A stretch of DNA of 33,813 nucleotides from an uncultured beta proteobacterium (lineage in GTDB: Bacteria > Pseudomonadota > Gammaproteobacteria > Burkholderiales > Burkholderiaceae_C). The notes under the pieces are model-generated. The model ran no database searches and was not told the DNA's origin. It saw nothing but the letters and a program-made list of their open reading frames with translations. The translations under genes and the position numbers were made by a program. Shown here one piece after another: positions 1-6,550 of the stretch. Each line of letters begins with the position of its first letter. The stretch's first letter is position 1. Location of the stretch: NCBI GenBank assembly GCA_903885585.1, contig CAISJH010000637.1:1-33813 (forward strand), in the 5' to 3' direction.

Positions 1-519
1 CTTCGCCTTGAGCGTGGCCGCCGCCTGCAGCATCTCGGCATAGGTGGTGGGCACCTTGATGCCGTGCTTGTCGAAGAGGTCCTTGCGGTAGAAGAGGTTC
101 TGGGCGTTCTGGATGAAGGCCACCGCCATGACCTGGCCGTTGACGCGTATCAGCATCCCGTCTTCCAGGCGGTAACGGGTGCGGTACTTGTCCACCAAGT
201 CGGTCATGGGCTGCAGTTGCCCCAGGCTTTGCAGCTTGACGAACTCCCCCATCGAGACCGCAGCGCCACTGAACGGGGACTTGCCCGCCGCAAAAGCACG
301 CTCTGTCTCCTCGCGGGCCTGTGGGGTGATCTTGAAGGCCACCTTCAGCCCCGGGCGGGCACAGGCCTCGATCTGCCGCGCCACGTGCGTCACGGCAGGA
401 AATGAGTTGCCGATGAAGCTGAACTCACCCTGCCCCTTGATATCAGGGCATGAAGCCCAAACCGGCAGCGCGGCGACGGCCAGGATGGCGCAGGCCAGAA
501 GCGATCGCGGGGAGTGCAT
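1..519 (-). CDS. ABC transporter substrate-binding protein, sugar type (3' end outside window)
   Basis: Leftward gene whose first 173 codons are in the window; the rest lies beyond base 1. It starts at ATG 519-517. The N-terminus (MHSPRSLLACAILAVAALP, then VWAS) is a signal peptide for export to the periplasm. The mature part runs through segments typical of extracellular solute-binding family 1 (for example NGQVMAVAFIQNAQNLFYRK and DLFDKHGIKVPTTYAEM), which bind sugars or glycerol-phosphate-like ligands. The gene lies 58 bp downstream of a MalK-type ATPase, so the two are probably parts of one importer. No permease is in the window; the permease genes would be expected beyond base 1. The ligand cannot be read from the sequence. 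The family call is fairly sure, the substrate unknown. Confidence 0.8.
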   Translation of the reverse strand, partial: MHSPRSLLACAILAVAALPVWASCPDIKGQGEFSFIGNSFPAVTHVARQIEACARPGLKVAFKITPQAREETERAFAAGKSPFSGAAVSMGEFVKLQSLGQLQPMTDLVDKYRTRYRLEDGMLIRVNGQVMAVAFIQNAQNLFYRKDLFDKHGIKVPTTYAEMLQAAATLKAK

Positions 520-577
520 GTACGGGTTCTCCAGGTTCTTGCGTGGATGGGCCTGAGGGAGCCCGTCGTGGTTCGGT

Positions 578-1639
578 TCAGGCCGACCACTGCAGGCGAG
601 CCTGCGTGGTGGCGTCGAAGAGGTGGCATTGAGCTGGGCGCAAGGTCAGCCCCACTGGTTGACCCACGGTCGTCCGAAACTCCTTGGCCGCTCGAGCAGT
701 GAACAGCCGGTCTCCAATACGGACGGTCACCAAGGTGGCGTCACCCGTGAGTTCGAAGGAGAAGACTTCTTTGACCAAGTCTGCGCCTTCGATCTGGCCC
801 ACAAGGACATCCTCGGCGCGCACGCCCAGTACGGCAGCCGCATGCGTCGCCTGCCCAAAGCCTGTCACGCGCACATCAGGTGAAGTGAACACGCCGTCCT
901 TCAATGAGCCTTCCAGCAGGTTCATCGACGGCGAGCCCACGAAGCCCGCCACAAACAAGTTGGCCGGCTCGTTGTAGATCTGCTCGGGCGTGCCCACCTG
1001 CTGGATGCGGGCCTTGCTCATCACCACCACCCGGTCGGCCAGCGTCATGGCCTCGATCTGGTCGTGCGTCACGTAGATCGTGGTCACACCCAGCTCGTGG
1101 TGCAGATGCTTCAGGTGCACCCGCATGCTCACGCGCAGTTGTGCGTCGAGGTTGGACAGGGGTTCATCCATCAGAAACACTGACGGACGCCTCACGATCG
1201 CCCGAGCCAAGGCAACCCGCTGGCGCTGACCGCCCGAAAGCTCTCTGGGACGGCGCTTGAGGAACTCGGTCAACTCGACCTTTGCCGCAGCCTGGGCTAC
1301 GGCCTGCACTACCTGCTCGGGTGGCATGCCGCGGATCTTTAGCGGAAAGCCGATGTTCTCGGCCACGGTCATGTTGGGATATAGGCCATAGCTCTGGAAG
1401 ACCATCGCCACATCGCGGTCCTTGGGCTCGGCCTCGTTCACACGGCGGCCACCGATGCGGATCTCACCCTCGCTGGGATCCTCCAGCCCCGCCACCATGC
1501 GCATGGTCGTTGTCTTGCCGCACCCGGACGGACCCAACAGCACCAGGAACTCGCCGTCAGCGATGTCCAGCGACATCGGCTCGACGGCGACGGAACCGCC
1601 CCAGCGCTTGCTCACCCCTTCAAGTTCAATCCTGGCCAT
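578..1639 (-). CDS. Sugar-type ABC transporter ATP-binding protein (MalK/UgpC class)
   Basis: Predicted 353-aa ATPase that powers a CUT1-type carbohydrate importer at the inner membrane. Walker A is GPSGCGKT (about residues 36-43). Later come the ABC signature LSGGQRQR, Walker B ending in LMDEP, the D-loop SNLDAQLR and the H-loop THDQIEAMTLADRVVVM. The C-terminal third resembles the TOBE/MalK regulatory domain, as expected for this length. An upstream in-frame start exists at 1687, but the ATG at 1639 gives the standard N-terminus MARIELEGVSKRW and sits 4 bp after the preceding gene, so it is preferred. It is the fourth gene of the leftward SDR-LacI operon. Such ATPases can be shared between several importers, so the partner is inferred from position. 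Confidence 0.92.
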   Translation of the reverse strand: MARIELEGVSKRWGGSVAVEPMSLDIADGEFLVLLGPSGCGKTTTMRMVAGLEDPSEGEIRIGGRRVNEAEPKDRDVAMVFQSYGLYPNMTVAENIGFPLKIRGMPPEQVVQAVAQAAAKVELTEFLKRRPRELSGGQRQRVALARAIVRRPSVFLMDEPLSNLDAQLRVSMRVHLKHLHHELGVTTIYVTHDQIEAMTLADRVVVMSKARIQQVGTPEQIYNEPANLFVAGFVGSPSMNLLEGSLKDGVFTSPDVRVTGFGQATHAAAVLGVRAEDVLVGQIEGADLVKEVFSFELTGDATLVTVRIGDRLFTARAAKEFRTTVGQPVGLTLRPAQCHLFDATTQARLQWSA

Positions 1640-1643
1640 GAAC

Positions 1644-2601
1644 TCAGTCCTGCCGGCCAAGGACTTGCATCCAGATGGCCACGTCATCGATCAGGTGCCA
1701 TTCGCGCACCACGCGACCTGCTTCGAACTCTGCGTGCGTGATGCCCATCACCTCCACGGTGTGTCCGGTGGCGCGGCCGTAGCGGCCGTCGCCTGTGTGC
1801 CGTGTCTGCACGCGCCATCGCATGGCCAAGGGCGTGGCGCGCCCTGGCCTATCGTTCAGTGTCAGGTGCTCGATAACCGGCTCCGCGCCGCGCAGGGCCT
1901 GGGCCATACCGGCCCAGAAGGCAGCCAGCGCCGAGGCGCCTACCGCCCGCTCTCCGCCTGGCAGGGCGGCGATGACATCCGAGGCGTACAGCGACGAGAC
2001 ATCAGAGACTTTGCTGCCCGTCCAACGGGAGAGGAAGACACTGGCGTAGGACTGTGCCAACGCCGAGTGGTCGATCGCTGAACGGTAGCGGCCAGGGGGT
2101 GGTGGCGCCACCGGCTTGGACCAGCCGCCCGCCGTGAGCAGCCAACGCTCGGCCAGCTCGCGTGCGGACAGCCCGATCTGCCGGGCGATCGCGGCCTGGT
2201 CGCGCACCAGCCACTCGTGGACAACGCGGTTGTCCAGGCACACGCAGTCGGCGATGGTGCGCACGTGTACCGCATGCCCACTTGGAGCGCCGAAGACCCC
2301 GGGGCCGGCATGCGTCATCGGGCTGAAGATGCGGTGTGAAGACAGAAAGCCGTCTTCGTCGTCGCCAGAAGCGATGACATCCTCGGCCAGCAGGCGGCGG
2401 TCCGGAAAAGGCTTTGAGGGTGGCCCAGGTGCCATCGATCACTGGCTGCACACCCACGCTGACCGCCGAAGGCGTTTCGACCACGCAGCCCTCGCCGTAA
2501 TAGCGTCGGATGTCGTCGACCCTGCGGCCCTCCCAGATGCGGTCGGTGATGACGCGGATGTAGTGATCCAGGTCCTGGAACTCGGGGTCGAAGCCTTTCA
2601 T
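1644..2601 (-). pseudogene. NTF2/SnoaL-like protein, two domains, broken by a +1 frameshift
   Basis: The leftward reading frame starts at ATG 2601 (MKGFDPEFQDLDHYIRVITD) and runs in phase to a run of four T (coding strand) at 2409-2406. From there homology-like sequence continues in the next frame (PDRRLLAEDVIASGDDEDGF) down to the stop at 1644. Removing one T would give a 318-aa protein. Each half contains an NTF2/SnoaL-type segment, for example VRDQAAIARQIG and AEFEAGRVVREWHLIDDVA, as in ester-cyclase-like proteins. Without the correction the first frame ends near 2002 after 199 aa. It lies 10 bp after lacI and 4 bp before the ATPase. Possible explanations are a real mutation, a sequencing indel in a homopolymer, or slippage at UUU-U. 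No reaction can be assigned. Confidence 0.7.
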
Positions 2602-2611
2602 GTGGTCCTGT

Positions 2612-3718
2612 CTATGTGATGGAGGAAGGAGGTCGTCGCGCCGAGTCGCGGACGATCAACTCACCGGGCACCACGATGTTGCGGGCCACTGGAGAGGAGT
2701 CATCGCGCAGGTAGTCCTGCAGCAGCGTGACTGTGGCCTCGATCATTGGATCGACGGGCTGCTCCACGGTGGTGAGGCTGTAGCTGGCCCAGGCGGCTTG
2801 CGGGACGTTGTCAAAGCCGATGACCGAAACGTCCTCAGGCACTCTCAACTTGAGTTCGTGCCGAAGGGCGTCCATCACGGCGAAGGCCATGTGATCGCTG
2901 GCGACGAAGATGGCGTCAGGGTGCGCCTGGCCACTGCGGAACATGTCGAGGGCTGCTCGCCTGGCTTGCTCGAAGTCATAGTTGCCGGTGGCGCGCGCCC
3001 AGATGTGCAAGCCCGCATCAGCCAGACCCTCGCGAAACCCTTTCTCGCGTTCCAGGTTGGTGGAGGACTCTTCATTGCCCGCAATGAAGGCCACACGCTG
3101 GTGTCCCGCCTGCGCCAGGAATCGGGCCACAGCCCTACCGCCGGCGATGTTGTCGGAGCGCACCGAGCTCACCGCCCCTGCGCTGCCCGTGGCCATGATC
3201 CGGTTGAACAGCACCACCGGGATGCTGGCGTCGGCGCAGTTGCGTGCCAGCGCGGATGACAGCGTGGCGGCGGCCAGCACGATGCCGTCCACGTGGTACT
3301 GCAAGATTTCCGACACCAGGTCGTCGGCATTCGGGTTGTGGTTGACGAACAGCAGCACGTGGTAACCGTCATGCTGCAGGCGTTCGGCCAGCCGTTGAAG
3401 GGCCACCGGGTAGAAGAGGTTCTCCATCGCCGACAGCACCAGGCCAATGATGCGCGAGCGCTTGGTGATCAGGCTGCGTGCGTGCGCGTTGGGCCGGTAG
3501 CCCAGCTTCTGCGCGGCATCGAGCACGCGCTTTCGGGTGGCTTCTGACACGCTCGCGCCGGGCGTGAACGTTCGGCTGACCGCTGATTGGGACACCTGGG
3601 CCAGGCGAGCGACATCGAAGGAGGTGACATTCGGCTTCATGGCCGCCATCATGCCGTCTCTGGCGCGCTGGAGGTCCCAGCGCCCGATCTCGGGCCCCGA
3701 TATGCCGTGCGCCGTCAT
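2612..3718 (-). CDS. LacI-family transcriptional regulator
   Basis: Predicted cytoplasmic DNA-binding repressor or activator of 368 aa. The N-terminal helix-turn-helix is clear (VTSFDVARLAQVSQSAVSRT), followed by the hinge helix region KRVLDAAQKLGYRPNAHARS. A periplasmic-binding-protein-like effector domain follows (SRIIGLVLSAMENLF; DGIVLAAATL; FVASDHMAFAVMDALR). The ATG at 3718 overlaps the stop of the SDR gene in an ATGA arrangement, which suggests translational coupling; ATG codons at 3652 and 3640 would start nearer the HTH and remain possible. The gene sits inside the operon it probably controls. Candidate operators with a central CG, typical of this family, are at 4498-4509, 4689-4700 and 6423-6434. 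The effector is unknown. Confidence 0.92.
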   Translation of the reverse strand: MTAHGISGPEIGRWDLQRARDGMMAAMKPNVTSFDVARLAQVSQSAVSRTFTPGASVSEATRKRVLDAAQKLGYRPNAHARSLITKRSRIIGLVLSAMENLFYPVALQRLAERLQHDGYHVLLFVNHNPNADDLVSEILQYHVDGIVLAAATLSSALARNCADASIPVVLFNRIMATGSAGAVSSVRSDNIAGGRAVARFLAQAGHQRVAFIAGNEESSTNLEREKGFREGLADAGLHIWARATGNYDFEQARRAALDMFRSGQAHPDAIFVASDHMAFAVMDALRHELKLRVPEDVSVIGFDNVPQAAWASYSLTTVEQPVDPMIEATVTLLQDYLRDDSSPVARNIVVPGELIVRDSARRPPSSIT

Positions 3719-4488
3719 GCGGCCGTCCAGCCGCCGTCGACCATCAGCGCCGTACCGGTCACCAGTGCTGACGCATCGCTGGCCAGGAACACGAAGGCGC
3801 CCATCACGTCATCCAGCCGCCCGAGGCGCCCGAGCGCGATGCGGCTGCGCACCTGTTCTGCAAAGGCGGGGTCGGCCAGCATGGGCGCCGTCATGGCGGT
3901 TTCAATGAACGTGGGGCAAAGCGTATTGACGCGAATACCGTGCGGCCCCAGTTCCCAGGCCAGCGCCTTGGTCATGCCCTCCAGCGCGTGTTTGGTCGCG
4001 CAGTAGACCGCTCTTTTGGGCCCGCCCACATGGCCCATCTGTGACGACACGTTGATGATGGAGCCGCCTCGGCCGGCGGCGATCATGCCGCGCGCAGCTT
4101 CGCGGGTGACCACCATGGCGCACCGCACATTGAGATCCAGGACATCCTGCAGATCCTGGTCAGAGGTGTCCGTGAGCCTCGCTGGCCGGTTGGTGCCTGC
4201 GCTGTTGACGACGATGTCCCACGGCCCGTCATCTGCCATGCCGCGGGCCACGGCCTGGGCATCGGTCACATCCAGCGCAAGCACCTGTGCCATGCCCCCG
4301 CGGGAGCGCACCGTGCCAGCTACCGCCTCCAGTTCATCGCGCGATCTGGCTGCGAGCGTCACTTCAGCGCCGGCGCCGGCCAGGGCACAGGCTCCTGCGG
4401 CGCCGATGCCGCGGCCTGCGCCCACGATCAGGGCGCGTCGGCCATCCAGGCGGAAGCTTGGCGTGAAGGGAAGATCTTGAGTGACCAT
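3715..4488 (-). CDS. Short-chain dehydrogenase/reductase (classical SDR)
   Basis: Predicted 257-aa NAD(P)-dependent oxidoreductase, cytoplasmic. The Rossmann glycine motif GAGRGIG is at about residues 23-29, NSAG at 95-98, Asn120, and the catalytic Ser149, Tyr162 and Lys166 (VSSQMG, then VYCATK) have the standard 13- and 4-residue spacing. The C-terminus has the usual SDR end (DASALVTGTALMVDGGW). ATG 4488 is chosen; a GTG nine bases upstream (4497) would add three residues. It is the first gene of the leftward operon, and its stop overlaps the lacI start. A LacI-type box (4498-4509) touches the start region. Many SDRs in such loci oxidise a sugar or secondary alcohol, but the substrate here is not deducible. 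Confidence 0.93.
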   Translation of the reverse strand: MVTQDLPFTPSFRLDGRRALIVGAGRGIGAAGACALAGAGAEVTLAARSRDELEAVAGTVRSRGGMAQVLALDVTDAQAVARGMADDGPWDIVVNSAGTNRPARLTDTSDQDLQDVLDLNVRCAMVVTREAARGMIAAGRGGSIINVSSQMGHVGGPKRAVYCATKHALEGMTKALAWELGPHGIRVNTLCPTFIETAMTAPMLADPAFAEQVRSRIALGRLGRLDDVMGAFVFLASDASALVTGTALMVDGGWTAA

Positions 4489-4497
4489 CTTGTGCAC

Positions 4498-4509
4498 GAA
4501 TACGTATGC
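4498..4509. promoter_or_regulatory. Candidate LacI-type operator, box A
   Basis: GAATACGTATGC differs at two positions from the perfect palindrome GCATACGTATGC and has the central CG common in LacI-family operators. It sits just before the SDR start in the divergent region. Boxes B (4689) and C (6423) each differ from the same palindrome at one position. Binding by the LacI protein encoded at 2612-3718 is inferred. Confidence 0.5.
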
Positions 4510-4522
4510 ACTTTACGGGGTA

Positions 4523-4534
4523 TCGAAGTTTCGA
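4523..4534. promoter_or_regulatory. Dyad TCGAA-GT-TTCGA next to box A
   Basis: Perfect 5-bp arms, 6 bp if the flanking A and T are counted (ATCGAAGTTTCGAT). It begins 13 bp after box A. A nearly identical dyad (TCGAA-T-TTCGA, 6447-6457) begins 12 bp after box C in front of the TonB-dependent receptor gene. The repeated arrangement suggests a shared control module rather than chance. Confidence 0.45.
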
Positions 4535-4688
4535 TCATGCGGGAAATCCCTCGCAGGGGCTAGTTCACTGCCAGTACATGCAGTGCTTCCTTGGTTCACA
4601 TAGCTCGGTTGCTGGACCGGTTTGCCTGTGCGGATGGCGCCACAGCAGGGTAAACACCAGCACACAAACAAGACTCGGCCTCCAGAAT

Positions 4689-4700
4689 GCATGCGTATGC
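4689..4700. promoter_or_regulatory. Candidate LacI-type operator, box B
   Basis: GCATGCGTATGC, one mismatch from GCATACGTATGC; it is the exact reverse complement of box C. It covers the ATG codons at 4691 and 4697 of the hydrolase gene. If the hydrolase really starts at GTG 4754, the box would be about 54 bp upstream of the gene. Confidence 0.5.
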
Positions 4701-5827
4701 GAACAGTTGATCTCAACTGCGTGCAGCCGCTTCTTGCGTGGCGGCATGGGGCTGTGCGAGTGGCTTCAGTCTTGGCCGCTTTGGTGGTCAGCGGCGTGGC
4801 CGTGGCGCAGCCAAGCGCCGGCGGCTCAGCGCCTTTCGCGCCCCCGACCGCCATCGAGCAGCTGCGCGAGGCTTCCGCGTCCGCCTCCAAGCCCGAGTTT
4901 GTTCGGCATCTTGAGGACGGCCCGGGCTTCAAGGCCTCATTGGTGGCCTATCGCGTCGGTGGACGCCGCTTGCATGCCTTGGTCACTACGCCCGAGAGCG
5001 TTACGCCCAGGCAAGGCTTTCCCGTGCTGGTGGCACTCCACGGGTATCACCCCAACCCTCCTCGCTACGGCTACGGGCAAGACGGCCAGGACCGCAGACC
5101 CGGGGACTACTACCGGTCCGTTCCTGGCGCTTATGCCCGGGCTGGGTTCATGGTGGTCATGCCCGACTACAGAGGGCACAGCAATTCCGACGGCGCCGTG
5201 TTCACCCAGCATCCGTTGGCACCCGCCTATTACGCGGAAGACGTTGTGGGCTTGCTGCACGGCCTGTCTGCTTTGCCTGGGGCCGACACCACTCAAGTCT
5301 TTGTATGGGGCCACTCCATGGGCGGCGAGATCGCCCTGCGCGCGGTACTCGCCTGGCCGGAGGTGAAAGCTGCATCGCTGTGGTCCACCTCAGGCGGCGA
5401 CGCCTGGGAACAAGCCCATCACTACGACCGCCTGAACGCGCCCCTGCAGCAAGACTCCACAAGCCGCCCCAAGGCTGGTCTGGACAGGTTGCGCAGCGCT
5501 CTGGCTGCATTTGGACTTCAGGATCGCCAAGAGGCCCGCGAACCTCTGCTGCATCTCCATCTGCTGAAGACGCCTCTGATCCTGCATCACGCCCTGGAAG
5601 ACACCAGCACCGACCCCCGATGGTCCGCGCGGCTGGCCCGCGATTTGTACCTGCGTGGTCTGACCTATGAGTTCCACAGCTACCCGGGCAGCGACCACTT
5701 CTTCCAGGAGCCCCAGCGCACTGACGCTGTTGCCCGGGACATCGCATTCTTCAAGGCCCATCAGGGCACCAGGAGCAATGCGGTGCCCAAGATCACTGCA
5801 CCCACCAGCACACAGGACACCAAATGA
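4691..5827 (+). CDS. Exported alpha/beta hydrolase (prolyl-oligopeptidase/S9-like)
   Basis: Predicted secreted or periplasmic serine hydrolase of about 378 aa. A hydrophobic segment ending in an Ala-X-Ala site (VASVLAALVVSGVAVAQ) is a signal peptide. The oxyanion region FPVLVALHGYHP, the nucleophile elbow GHSMGG (Ser209), an Asp in ALEDTSTD (Asp304) and His in YPGSDHFF (His336) form a complete alpha/beta-hydrolase triad. The start is uncertain: ATG 4691, ATG 4697, or GTG 4754, which would give the neat signal peptide MRVASVLAALVVSGVAVAQ and leave box B upstream. Its stop overlaps the next gene (ATGA). The substrate is probably an ester or peptide-like compound brought in by the nearby TonB-dependent receptor; this is inference. 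Confidence 0.85.
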   Translation: MRMRTVDLNCVQPLLAWRHGAVRVASVLAALVVSGVAVAQPSAGGSAPFAPPTAIEQLREASASASKPEFVRHLEDGPGFKASLVAYRVGGRRLHALVTTPESVTPRQGFPVLVALHGYHPNPPRYGYGQDGQDRRPGDYYRSVPGAYARAGFMVVMPDYRGHSNSDGAVFTQHPLAPAYYAEDVVGLLHGLSALPGADTTQVFVWGHSMGGEIALRAVLAWPEVKAASLWSTSGGDAWEQAHHYDRLNAPLQQDSTSRPKAGLDRLRSALAAFGLQDRQEAREPLLHLHLLKTPLILHHALEDTSTDPRWSARLARDLYLRGLTYEFHSYPGSDHFFQEPQRTDAVARDIAFFKAHQGTRSNAVPKITAPTSTQDTK

Positions 5828-6381
5828 AAGGCTCACGCCCAGAACAGGCGCGGTTGACGCGTGACAACGACCTGAGAAAGACGGAGGAAACCCGCCGCGT
5901 CGTGGAAGGGATGGTCGACGGGTTGAACGACCATGTCATCGACGGCATTGGTGATTTCTTCCACCAGGACTTTCGCTGGATGGGGAACGCCGGATGCGGC
6001 ACCAAGCTCGGGCTGAAGTCCTTTCAGGACCACTGGCAGCGCCCCTTCCAGGCCGCCTTCTCCGACAAGGTGTGCACCGATGAGGCGCGACTGGCCGAGG
6101 GCGAATGGATGGCAGCCTTCGGTGCGCAGATAGCCACCCACAGCGGTGAGTTCATGGGCATCGCCCCCACGGGCAAGCGGGTGGAGATCCGCTACATGGA
6201 CTTCTGGCGCGTCAAGGACGGCAAGATCGTCGACAACTGGGTGATGGTGGACTTTCCGCACGTGATGCGCCAACTCGGCGTGGACCCGTTCAACGGCCAT
6301 GGGTGGGAAGCGTTTGACACGGGTGAGCGTGAAGCTCCCCGGCCGACTGCACCGGCAGCCGCCGACCCCACCCCGCGCTGA
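5824..6381 (+). CDS. SnoaL/NTF2-like (ester cyclase-type) protein
   Basis: Predicted 185-aa protein of the NTF2-like fold. Typical features are DHVIDGIGDFFHQDFRWMG early, then a central GKRVEIRYMDFWRVKDGKIV and the end VDNWVMVDFPHVMRQLGVD, as in SnoaL-like ester cyclases, which bind small ligands in a cone-shaped pocket. It starts in an ATGA overlap with the hydrolase stop, so the two are probably made together. No signal peptide is evident although the hydrolase has one. A longer, frameshifted relative lies in the leftward operon (1644-2601), so the locus carries two proteins of this fold. These folds include isomerases, hydratases and cyclases; the reaction is not determinable here. Confidence 0.85.
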   Translation: MKGSRPEQARLTRDNDLRKTEETRRVVEGMVDGLNDHVIDGIGDFFHQDFRWMGNAGCGTKLGLKSFQDHWQRPFQAAFSDKVCTDEARLAEGEWMAAFGAQIATHSGEFMGIAPTGKRVEIRYMDFWRVKDGKIVDNWVMVDFPHVMRQLGVDPFNGHGWEAFDTGEREAPRPTAPAAADPTPR

Positions 6382-6422
6382 CCTTGCGCGCAATGGCCAT
6401 GGACACAGAAGCCCCCGCATTT

Positions 6423-6434
6423 GCATACGCATGC
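6423..6434. promoter_or_regulatory. Candidate LacI-type operator, box C
   Basis: GCATACGCATGC, one mismatch from the palindrome GCATACGTATGC and the exact reverse complement of box B. It lies 117 bp upstream of the TonB-dependent receptor start and 12 bp before a TCGAA-T-TTCGA dyad, repeating the layout seen at 4498-4534. Confidence 0.5.
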
Positions 6435-6446
6435 GCCTGTCCTCCT

Positions 6447-6457
6447 TCGAATTTCGA
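6447..6457. promoter_or_regulatory. Dyad TCGAA-T-TTCGA next to box C
   Basis: Perfect 5-bp arms around one base. It matches the dyad at 4523-4534 apart from a one-base shorter centre, and has nearly the same distance from the LacI-type box. It may be a second factor's site or an extended part of one operator. Confidence 0.4.
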
Positions 6458-6550
6458 TGCCTGTCCGCTGCCGCTTCGTCGACAGCGGTGCGTGTCATCG
6501 ACTCGCCCGCGGAGCCCCATCCGCATCCACCCACCCCGGAGACCGTTGAC

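Noticed and set aside
1422-2081. 219-codon open frame on the plus strand
   Set aside because: Overlaps the ATPase and NTF2-like genes on the other strand; its translation is low-complexity and family-free, typical of a high-GC shadow frame.
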